Assembly (NCBI GenBank): GCA_021780115.1
Contig: JAJXZI010000076.1
Coordinates: 1-42,819, forward strand
Direction of reading: 5' to 3'
Source: a bacterium
GTDB lineage: Bacteria > Verrucomicrobiota > Verrucomicrobiia > Limisphaerales > JAJXZI01
Length of the DNA stretch: 42,819 nucleotides
Below the pieces are notes generated by a model. It did no database searches and was not told the DNA's origin. It saw only the letters and a list, made by a program, of their open reading frames with translations. Positions 9,046-15,430 of the stretch are shown here, piece by piece (positions within the stretch are counted from its first letter, which is position 1; each line of letters opens with the position of its first letter). The position numbers were made by a program, and so were the translations under genes.

Positions 9046-10653
9046 TCAAGGCTTCACGCCCGTTTGCCCCGGATTGGATGCTACCTTAACAGACGGCACC
9101 GACCTCAACCGGAGGGTCACCTCCAATCCCGATGGCATCCGGTTACGGCACGAAACGGTGCCCTGGCACGACTCGATACAGGTCTTGACGATGGCCAGGC
9201 CCAGGCCCACGCCGCCGGTTTCCGCACTGCGCGAAGGCTCAGGTCGGTAGAACGGATCGAAGAGTTGGGCGAGCGACGCGGCGGGCACGCCGGGGCCGCA
9301 GTCGGCCACGGTAATCGTGACGAGATCTTCCGCCCCTTCGGCCGACACGGTGATCGGCCCCGCGTGGGCCGCGTAGCGCACGGCGTTGCGGACCAGGTTG
9401 GCGAGCGAACGCACCAACAGTTCCGGATCCGCCAACACCTGTAGTTCGTTCGGAACTGCGATCCGGACCTGACTCGCGTCGGCCGCTTCGCGGTGGACGG
9501 CCTGTTCGACCAAGGGGCGAAGGTCCACCGGTTGCAGTTTCACCGCGGTGGGTTCGAGGGAAGCCTTCGAGAAGGAGAGCAGTTCATGCACGAGGTTGGA
9601 CATGCGCTGCACGTCGTCGCGCAGGTCGTTGACGTACTCCTTTTGTTCGCCGTCGGCCCGCTGTTCGAGGATGCCGAGCGCGACCTGGATGCGGGCTATC
9701 GGCGAACAGAGTTCATGCGCGATGTCGCCCAGGAAACGCCTTTGGCCGGTGACGAATCCTTTGAGACGGGCGGCCATCTGGTTGATTGCCTGGCCAAGCC
9801 GCCCCAGCTCGTCGCCGCGGGTGGCGGCCACGCGGGTGTCGAACCGGCCTTCGGCAATCTGCTCCGTGGCGCGGGTCATCTGCGAAATCGAGCGCGTGAG
9901 GCCGCGCACCAGCGGAATCCAGAACAACACGGAGAAGCACACCACGCCGCCGCCGACAGCCAACCACGGCGTTGGATCGAAGAACAAGCCTCCGCCTCGG
10001 ATCGAGTGGGACACCGCCAGCACCGTCACCGGGCCGGGGCGGTGACGCTCGGGATCCGCCAACGGCAGGCGTACGCCGACCCAGTACCGGCTCGGCGGCG
10101 AGGTATGCACCATGAACTTCGGGAGCGGACCTGGTGGCGGAAGTGGCGCGGGCGGTCCCAGTGGGCCGCGGCCGGGCGGCGGCCCGCGACCAGCCAACGG
10201 CCCCGGACCCCGCATCGTCATGATTTTGGCCCGAACCTCCGGCGGGAGCAAAGTCGGCTCCCCGGCCGCCTGCGAGCCGTCCAGCCGGAACAGCAGGAAA
10301 TGGACTTGGTAGGCGTCCGTGAAACGCTCCAGCACCTCATCCCACTGGGCCGCGGGGGCGGCGTCCAACTCTGCCGCGATGAGTTCGCTCACCGCTTGGA
10401 TGCGGTCGCCGGCGTGGCCGATCAGCAGTGAATCCAGCCCCAGCCGGAATTGGGCCCGGAACACGCCGTAAAACACCAGGCCGAGACAGAGCAGGTTCAG
10501 AAAGAACCAGAGCAGGATTTTGGCGTAGAGCGGGAAGCGCAATCGGCTCGCGGGCAAAAAACGAAATCCGAAAACTGAAGCCGGTGCCGCGCCGGGTTCC
10601 GCTCCGTTTCGGAATTCGGAATTCGGAATTCGGTTTTTGGGTTGGGTCTTCAT
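9046..10653 (-). CDS. CpxA-like sensor histidine kinase
   Basis: Membrane sensor kinase of 535 residues. TM1 is at about residues 43-65, a periplasmic sensor at 66-228 with a striking Pro/Gly-rich run at about 149-178 (GPLAGRGPPPGRGPLG and more), TM2 at about 230-250, then HAMP, HisKA with DIAHELCSPIARIQ (H313), and an HATPase domain with N box LVRNAVRYA, G1 DCGPGVP and G2 VGLGLAIV. It would phosphorylate the adjacent response regulator. An in-frame GTG at 10662 overlaps the regulator's stop (GTGA); the ATG at 10653 is equally usable and is used here. The first 35 residues are encoded by repetitive GAATTC-type DNA and look like an added N-terminus. Closest functional analogue is the Proteobacterial envelope-stress kinase CpxA. 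Confidence 0.9.
   Translation of the reverse strand: MKTQPKNRIPNSEFRNGAEPGAAPASVFGFRFLPASRLRFPLYAKILLWFFLNLLCLGLVFYGVFRAQFRLGLDSLLIGHAGDRIQAVSELIAAELDAAPAAQWDEVLERFTDAYQVHFLLFRLDGSQAAGEPTLLPPEVRAKIMTMRGPGPLAGRGPPPGRGPLGPPAPLPPPGPLPKFMVHTSPPSRYWVGVRLPLADPERHRPGPVTVLAVSHSIRGGGLFFDPTPWLAVGGGVVCFSVLFWIPLVRGLTRSISQMTRATEQIAEGRFDTRVAATRGDELGRLGQAINQMAARLKGFVTGQRRFLGDIAHELCSPIARIQVALGILEQRADGEQKEYVNDLRDDVQRMSNLVHELLSFSKASLEPTAVKLQPVDLRPLVEQAVHREAADASQVRIAVPNELQVLADPELLVRSLANLVRNAVRYAAHAGPITVSAEGAEDLVTITVADCGPGVPAASLAQLFDPFYRPEPSRSAETGGVGLGLAIVKTCIESCQGTVSCRNRMPSGLEVTLRLRSVPSVKVASNPGQTGVKP
10610..10633. repeat. Tandem heptamer CGGAATT, about 3.4 copies
   Basis: Three complete copies of CGGAATT plus a partial fourth. 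It lies inside the coding start of the kinase (codons for about residues 8-15 on the minus strand, reading ..NSEF..). Low-complexity GAATTC runs like this are usually intergenic, so the repeat has either extended the kinase N-terminus or the true start lies downstream of it. Confidence 0.75.
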
Positions 10654-10658
10654 CGCGC

Positions 10659-11411
10659 TCACTCCGCCCCCGGTCTGATCAGCAGGTAACCCGCGGTGCG
10701 CACGGTGCGGATGAAGCGCGGTGCCTTCGGGTCGTCCTCCAGTTTCTTCCGCAGGGCGGAGACATGGACATCAATCGAACGGTCAAACACGTCGTAGTTG
10801 CGGTCGGCGATCTCGTCCAGCAACTGTTCGCGGGTTTTCACGCGGCCCGGCGCCCGCGCCAGCGCCGCCAGCAGGTCGAACTCCACCGGGGTCAGCGTTA
10901 GCGGCCGGTCGTGCAGCAGCGCCACGCGCGCGGCGCGGTTCACCCGCAGCGGGCCGACGACCAGTTCCGGCTCCGCCTCCACGCCGGAGTTGCCCGCGGC
11001 GTGCGACGCCCGGCGCGTTACCGCCCGCAGCCGGGCCAGCAGTTCGCGGGTGGAAAACGTCTTCGGCAGATAGTCGTCCGCGCCGATTTCCAGCCCGACA
11101 ATGCGGTCGGCTTCGTCGCCCCGGGCCGTGAGCATCAGCACCGGCACGTTGGACGTGCGGCGGAGTTGCTTCAGCACCTCGAAGCCGTCCTGGCCCGGCA
11201 ACATCACGTCGAGGATCACCGCGTCATAGTCGCCGCCCGCCGCTTTCTCCCATCCCTCCGGTCCGGTGTGCGCGGCCTCAACGTCGTAGCCCATCGGCTG
11301 GAGATAGTCCCGGATCAGCCGGCAGAGCTTGCGGTCATCGTCAATCACCAGGAGGCGCGTCTTGCCGGAGGCGCCCGCCGGCGTCGGTTTGGTGGCCCTG
11401 GGGTCTGGCAT
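10659..11411 (-). CDS. CpxR/OmpR-family response regulator
   Basis: A 250-residue response regulator. REC domain: acidic triad D24-D26 in LVIDDDRKL, phosphoacceptor D68 in VILDVMLPGQDG, Thr/Ser position in MLTARG, and K117 in DDYLPKTFS. The usual Pro after the Lys is Thr here. The C-terminal winged helix (about residues 150-248) has LTPVEFDLLAALARAPG, the recognition region DRSIDVHVSALRKKLEDD, and the final TVRTAGYLL. The start at 11411 removes a non-conserved N-terminal extension. Its stop overlaps the possible GTG start of the kinase, indicating coupled translation. A divergent EF-hand gene shares its upstream region, which holds a candidate binding site. Confidence 0.93.
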   Translation of the reverse strand: MPDPRATKPTPAGASGKTRLLVIDDDRKLCRLIRDYLQPMGYDVEAAHTGPEGWEKAAGGDYDAVILDVMLPGQDGFEVLKQLRRTSNVPVLMLTARGDEADRIVGLEIGADDYLPKTFSTRELLARLRAVTRRASHAAGNSGVEAEPELVVGPLRVNRAARVALLHDRPLTLTPVEFDLLAALARAPGRVKTREQLLDEIADRNYDVFDRSIDVHVSALRKKLEDDPKAPRFIRTVRTAGYLLIRPGAE

Positions 11412-11507
11412 GAGTCGTAACGCGATTCGGGAACGCCGCGCCGCGACCAAGGCACTTGGCCGCGACGACGCCCATCCTAACGCGCGGCGCCGCCGAACGC
11501 CGCAACT

Positions 11508-11523
11508 TTTACCATCGCTTAAC
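11508..11523 (-). promoter_or_regulatory. Candidate CpxR-like box between regulator and EF-hand gene
   Basis: On the minus strand this reads GTTAA, six bases, then GTAAA. The known CpxR site in enterobacteria is GTAAA-N(4-8)-GTAAA, so this is a 9/10 match. It lies in the 253-bp divergent region, 97 bp upstream of the regulator start and 142 bp upstream of the EF-hand start. It is also in the only AT-rich patch of that region. The 253 bp otherwise show no gene. Confidence 0.3.
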
Positions 11524-11664
11524 AATATTCCGCCCGGTTCCACACACTAGCTTTACGTCGCGGGCGTCTGCTAGTTCCAGAAGTCGGCGTGGTGGACGTG
11601 GAAGTCGCACCGTGACGGTGGCCGCCCAGCGCCGACGCAAAAACACAACCGAAAGACAGACACA

Positions 11665-12291
11665 ATGAAAAAGACAATGACCCTCCTGACCGGGCTGGCA
11701 GTCGCACTGTCAGCGTTCACCTTAATCGCCCAACCAGGTCCGCCCGATGGCTCGCAGCCGCCTCCCGGCGGCCCCCCTTACGGGCCCGGCGGCGAAGGAT
11801 GGCGCCCGCCGCCGCCATCGCCGCTCATCGGCGTCCTGGACGCAAACCACGACCACGTGATTGACGCGGCACAAATCGCGAATGCGCCCGCGGCGCTAAA
11901 GACGCTCGACAAGAACGGCGACGGCAAACTCACGCCGGATGAGTACATGCCGCCGCGGCGGGGTCCGGAGGGGCGCGGCCCCGGTGGGCCGCCGCCAGGC
12001 GCGACCGGCGCGGACGGGCAGCAACCCCCGCTGCCGCCGCCGCCGCCGATCGTGGCCGCGCTCGACGCGAATCACGACGGCGTGATCGATGCCGACGAGA
12101 TCGCCAACGCCTCCGCGGCACTGCTGACGTTGGACAAGAACCACGATGGCAAGCTCACGCCGGATGAATTCCGTCCTCCGTGGGCGGGCCCGCACGGCCC
12201 GCGCGGCGGGCGCGGACCCTGGGGTGGGCAGCAACCTCCGGCACAGGCAGACGGTCCTGACGCCGGACCGCCTCCGCCAGCGAGCAACTGA
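11665..12291 (+). CDS. Secreted protein with two EF-hand pairs
   Basis: A 208-residue secreted protein: signal peptide (MKKTMTLLTGLAVALSAFTLIAQ), then Pro/Gly-rich linkers and four EF-hand loops. The loops are at 59-70 (DANHDHVIDAAQ, last position Gln instead of Glu), 82-93 (DKNGDGKLTPDE), 134-145 (DANHDGVIDADE) and 157-168 (DKNHDGKLTPDE). The two pairs are clearly an internal duplication of one module of about 75 residues. Expected role is calcium binding in the periplasm or outside. It is transcribed divergently from a CpxRA-like pair whose kinase sensor has the same kind of Pro/Gly-rich run, so it may be a signal-transmitting partner in the position of CpxP; that is inference. A strong terminator follows 53 bp after the stop. 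Confidence 0.88.
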   Translation: MKKTMTLLTGLAVALSAFTLIAQPGPPDGSQPPPGGPPYGPGGEGWRPPPPSPLIGVLDANHDHVIDAAQIANAPAALKTLDKNGDGKLTPDEYMPPRRGPEGRGPGGPPPGATGADGQQPPLPPPPPIVAALDANHDGVIDADEIANASAALLTLDKNHDGKLTPDEFRPPWAGPHGPRGGRGPWGGQQPPAQADGPDAGPPPPASN

Positions 12292-12344
12292 GCGGGGAAC
12301 GGACGCCGCGTTGCGCGGCGGTGTGACTGCGTTGAGGAAACACG

Positions 12345-12374
12345 AAGGGCCGGAGGAACCTCCGGCCCTTTTTT
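12345..12374. terminator. Intrinsic terminator after the EF-hand gene
   Basis: A perfect 12-bp stem (AAGGGCCGGAGG / CCTCCGGCCCTT) with a two-base AA gap at its apex, followed on the plus strand by a T-run (TTTTTTCTTT). In the RNA the central bases open into the loop. It ends transcription of the EF-hand gene and, being symmetrical, may also act on the convergent proS transcript, though the minus-side U-run is poor. Confidence 0.9.
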
Positions 12375-12399
12375 CTTTGAACCGGAGATGCGATGCCCC

Positions 12400-14136
12400 C
12401 TACTTCCGCGGGTCGAGCAGCGCCAACACCTTCGCGACGGCTTCTTCGGCCGTCACCGGGGTGACGCTGCCGCCGCGTGGCTTGATTTCGACTTCGCCTT
12501 TGGCCAGCGATTTTTCGCCGATGCTCACGCGGAGGGGAAAGCCCACCAAGTCGGCATCCTTAAACTTGAAGCCGGGCCGCTCGTCGCGGTCGTCGAGGAT
12601 CACGTCCACGCCGGCCGCCGTCAGCTCGGTGTAAATGCGCTCCGCCCAGTTCATCGCCGCGCTGCCCGCGGCCACGTTGAGCGGGGTGACGCAGACCGTG
12701 TAGGGCGCGACGCTCGGCGGCCAGAGAATCCCGTCCTTGTCATTGCACTGTTCGATCACCGCCTGGAGGGTGCGGGTGACGCCGATGCCGTAGCAGCCCA
12801 TGATGCACGGCTGGGAGCGGCCCTGCTCGTCGAGGAAGAAGGCGCGCAGTTTCTCGCTGTACTTGGTGCCGAGCTTGAAGACGTGGCCCACCTCGATGGC
12901 GCGGCGGATCTTGAGGGGTTGGCCGGTGGCGGTGCATAACTCGCCCGCTTGGACGGTGCGGAGGTCGGCCCACTTCGTCACTTGGAGGTCGCGGTCGATG
13001 GCGACGTGGCGCAGGTGGAAGCCGTCCTCGTTCGCGCCGGTGGTCATGCCGGCGGCGCCGCGCAAGGCTTCATCCGCGTACACCGGCAGCGCCGCCGCGG
13101 GACCCGCCAGCGTCGCGGCGACGGCGCCGAGGCTTCCGGGGTGGGCGCCGAGCGCGCCGAAGATTTCCTCCGGTTCGGCCGGGCGGAACTGGCTCGTGCC
13201 CAGCAGACCGGCGAGCTTTGCTTCGTTGAGCTGGTCGTCCCCGCGCACCAGAACCAAGACCAGTTTGCTTTCCGCCAGGAAGATCAACGTTTTGATTTGG
13301 TGGTGGGGCGCCACGCCGTAGGGCGGCTGCGCCAGCGCGTCGATGGTCGCGACTCCCGGCGTGGCAAACTTCTCCGGTGTGGCCGGGACGGGAATTTTGG
13401 GCGTGGGCACGAGCGGCCCTTGGCTGGTGGCTTTCTCGATGTTCGCGGCGTACCGGCCGGACTCGCAATAGACGACTTCGTTCTCGCCCGTCTCCGCCGG
13501 CACCATGAACTCGTGCGAGAACTTGCCGCCGATCACGCCGGTGTCGGCTTCGACCGCGACCGTCTTCAGGCCGCAACGAGCGAAGATGCGCGTGTAGGCG
13601 TCGTACATCTTCTGGTAGCTGGCGCTCGCCGCCTCGTCGGTGGCGTCGAAGCTGTAGGCGTCTTTCATGATGAATTCCTTGGCGCGCATCAGGCCGAAGC
13701 GCGGGCGGATTTCATCGCGGAACTTCACGGTGATTTGGTAAAAGTTCTTGGGCAGTTGCCGGTAGGAATTGATCTCGGCGGCGGCCAGCGAGGTGATGAC
13801 TTCCTCATGCGTGGGGCCGAGGACCCATTCCTTCTGGGCGCGGTCGTGGGCGTGGTAAAGCACCTCGGCGGCGGAGACGTAACGGCCGCTTTGCTGCCAG
13901 ATCTCCGGCGGCTGAAGGCAGGGCATGGCGACCTCGAGCGCGCCGGCGCGGTCCATCTCCTCGCGGACGATCTGTTCGATCTTGCGTAACGCCCGCAGGC
14001 CGAGCGGCAGGAAGGTGTAGAGGCCGCCGGTGAGTTTGCGCACCAAGCCGGCGCGCAGGAGCAGCTTGTGCGAGGTGATCTCGGCGTCGGCCGGGGTTTC
14101 TTTGAGCGTGGGAACGAAGGTGTGGGTCCAGCGCAT
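12400..14136 (-). CDS. proS: Prolyl-tRNA synthetase, bacterial type
   Basis: Class II synthetase charging tRNA-Pro with proline in the cytoplasm; 578 residues, typical for the bacterial form with the editing insertion. Motif 1 region: RKLTGGLYTFLPLGLRALRK. TxE loop: LGPTHEEVIT. Motif 2: FRDEIRPRFGLMRAKEFIMKD, shown here as its first 20 residues plus KD. The YbaK-like insertion domain (about residues 225-400) contains KTLIFLAESKLVLVLVRGDD and the GTSQFR region. Motif 3: GIGVTRTLQAVIEQ. The anticodon-binding domain follows (WPPSVAPYTVCVTPL) and ends at DPRK. It lies 98 bp downstream of the fumarylacetoacetase-family gene on the same strand and probably shares its transcript. Confidence 0.97.
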   Translation of the reverse strand: MRWTHTFVPTLKETPADAEITSHKLLLRAGLVRKLTGGLYTFLPLGLRALRKIEQIVREEMDRAGALEVAMPCLQPPEIWQQSGRYVSAAEVLYHAHDRAQKEWVLGPTHEEVITSLAAAEINSYRQLPKNFYQITVKFRDEIRPRFGLMRAKEFIMKDAYSFDATDEAASASYQKMYDAYTRIFARCGLKTVAVEADTGVIGGKFSHEFMVPAETGENEVVYCESGRYAANIEKATSQGPLVPTPKIPVPATPEKFATPGVATIDALAQPPYGVAPHHQIKTLIFLAESKLVLVLVRGDDQLNEAKLAGLLGTSQFRPAEPEEIFGALGAHPGSLGAVAATLAGPAAALPVYADEALRGAAGMTTGANEDGFHLRHVAIDRDLQVTKWADLRTVQAGELCTATGQPLKIRRAIEVGHVFKLGTKYSEKLRAFFLDEQGRSQPCIMGCYGIGVTRTLQAVIEQCNDKDGILWPPSVAPYTVCVTPLNVAAGSAAMNWAERIYTELTAAGVDVILDDRDERPGFKFKDADLVGFPLRVSIGEKSLAKGEVEIKPRGGSVTPVTAEEAVAKVLALLDPRK

Positions 14137-14234
14137 GAGATTTTACGAGCGGGGAATTACGGTTGATGCGTCGTCGCCGGTGATACGGATCCGGCACACC
14201 AATGGCGGGTCAATCGTCAATCGAAAATCGGGAA

Positions 14235-14990
14235 TCACTTCACCGTGTTCACCAGTGGCGCCAGCCCCTGGATGCGCACCTCCAGCCGGTCGCCCGACTG
14301 GATTGGGCCGATGCCGCTGGGCGTGCCGGTGAGGATCACGTCGCCTGGCAGCAGCGTAAGGTTGGTGGAGATGAAGCTGACCAGGTCAAAGCAATTGAAC
14401 ACGAGCTGGCTGGTGTTGGAGTTCTGCCGCAACTGCCCGTTTTGAAAGAGCTGGATGGTCAGGCCGTGGGGGTCGAGTTTGGTTTCCACGTACGGCCCCA
14501 GTGGCGTGAAAGTGTCGAACGACTTGCAGCGGCACCATTGGGTTTCCGCGTTCTGGATCGTCCGGTCGGTGATGTCCTGCGCCGCCGTGTAACCGAGGAT
14601 GTAGCGCGCCGCCGCGGCCGGGGTGACGTTGCGCACGCGCCGCCCAATCACGATGCACAGCTCCGCCTCGAAATCGGTGCGATGCGCCGCAAACGGCACC
14701 TCGATCTTGCCCCCGTCCGCGAGGAGCGAGGTCGTGGCCTTGAACCAAAACAGCGGCTCCTTCGGCAGCGCCTTGCCGGTTTCGCGGGCGTGGTCGGCGT
14801 AGTTCAGGCCCACGGCGATGACCTTTGACGGCGCTACCGGCGTCAGCGTCCGCAGGCCTTTCAGCGGCGTGGTCTTCCGGTCAAACGACGGCGAGCCGAA
14901 GACGTCCCCGCGCAAACGAAACAATTCGCCGTCCACGACCTTAGCGTAGAAGATCTCGTCGCCCTTCTGGAATCGGCCGATGGCTGCCAT
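14235..14990 (-). CDS. Fumarylacetoacetate hydrolase-family protein
   Basis: A 251-residue FAH-superfamily enzyme. Metal ligands are E108 and E110 (TDFEAELCIVIG) and D139 (AAQDITDRT). Other family marks are VGLNYADHARE, FWFKATTSL, KSFDTFTPLGP and GDVILTGTPSGIGP. The family covers 2-hydroxyhepta-2,4-diene-1,7-dioate isomerases, acylpyruvases and oxaloacetate tautomerases/decarboxylases, all using Mg on a beta-keto-acid-like substrate; which reaction applies is not readable here. The N-terminal 50 residues form the usual small Rv2993c-like domain. No aromatic-degradation genes are nearby, which favours a housekeeping metabolite-repair or acylpyruvase role over a catabolic one. Confidence 0.92.
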   Translation of the reverse strand: MAAIGRFQKGDEIFYAKVVDGELFRLRGDVFGSPSFDRKTTPLKGLRTLTPVAPSKVIAVGLNYADHARETGKALPKEPLFWFKATTSLLADGGKIEVPFAAHRTDFEAELCIVIGRRVRNVTPAAAARYILGYTAAQDITDRTIQNAETQWCRCKSFDTFTPLGPYVETKLDPHGLTIQLFQNGQLRQNSNTSQLVFNCFDLVSFISTNLTLLPGDVILTGTPSGIGPIQSGDRLEVRIQGLAPLVNTVK

Positions 14991-15202
14991 AAAACCGCGC
15001 CATTCTTACCAGAAGAAACACGCCGCCCGCAAGCCGAAACTCAGGCCGCGCGCCCTGGCAGGCTTTCTTGGGGTCCAAGGCGGGCAGATGCTTCCGTGGC
15101 TCCCGGTGGCACAGAGATCGCTTTCAGCGAGACGCGGCGCATCTCCTCAGCCTCCGACTAGACGGAAGGCGCAGGTTGTTAATGACTTCGCGTCGTCAGC
15201 GG

Positions 15203-15228
15203 ATGACACATGCACACGGATGTATAGT
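15203..15228 (+). promoter_or_regulatory. Candidate promoter of the signalling operon
   Basis: TATAGT at 15223-15228 matches the -10 consensus in five of six positions, and ATGACA at 15203-15208 matches -35 in five of six. The 14-bp spacing is too short for a standard sigma-70 promoter, so only the -10 is convincing. A start about 15235 would coincide with the first stem of the folded leader. Confidence 0.3.
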
Positions 15229-15235
15229 TTCTGGA

Positions 15236-15318
15236 CGAGAACCTCACCGCAGGGGCAAAAAGGGCGCGGTCCGCAAAGCTTTCTTTGCGTTTCTCGGCCC
15301 TGAAGACCGGACTGGCCG
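15236..15318 (+). other. Structured 5' leader, three-stem fold
   Basis: In the 440-bp gene-free stretch before the sensor kinase, three perfect stems nest tightly: CGAGAA (15236-15241) with TTCTCG (15291-15296) closes a junction that contains ACCGC/GCGGT (15246-15250 with 15266-15270) and CGCAAAG/CTTTGCG (15272-15278 with 15283-15289, CTTT loop). A competing stem, CGGCC/GGCCG (15295-15299 with 15314-15318), would break the closing helix, as in a switch. Another hairpin, GCCTGC/GCAGGC, sits at 15352-15366. The rest of 14991-15430 shows no gene. Confidence 0.35.
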
Positions 15319-15430
15319 GCCGCGACTCCTCCGGCACGGCTCTGACTTCGTGCCTGCGTCGCAGGCGGCGCGGCCCAATGCTGCTACGAAGACGCCCGCG
15401 CGCCGGTCAACCGGCGAAAGGCACACTCTC

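Noticed and set aside
14140-14235. AATCGTCAATCGAAAATCGG-type repeat before proS
   Set aside because: The units are too irregular to call a tandem repeat; no regulatory element can be supported in this 98-bp gap.
15245-15325. Cyclic di-GMP (GEMM-I) riboswitch
   Set aside because: GGGGCAAA and CGCAAAGC resemble the GEMM core, but there is no GNRA-capped first helix, the two halves are joined by a 15-base linker instead of a few bases, and the outer pairing strands are not complementary. The alternative three-stem fold is better supported.
15068-15430. N-terminal extension of the large sensor kinase
   Set aside because: Open but Arg-rich and without conserved features; the signal peptide and ribosome site fit the ATG at 15431.
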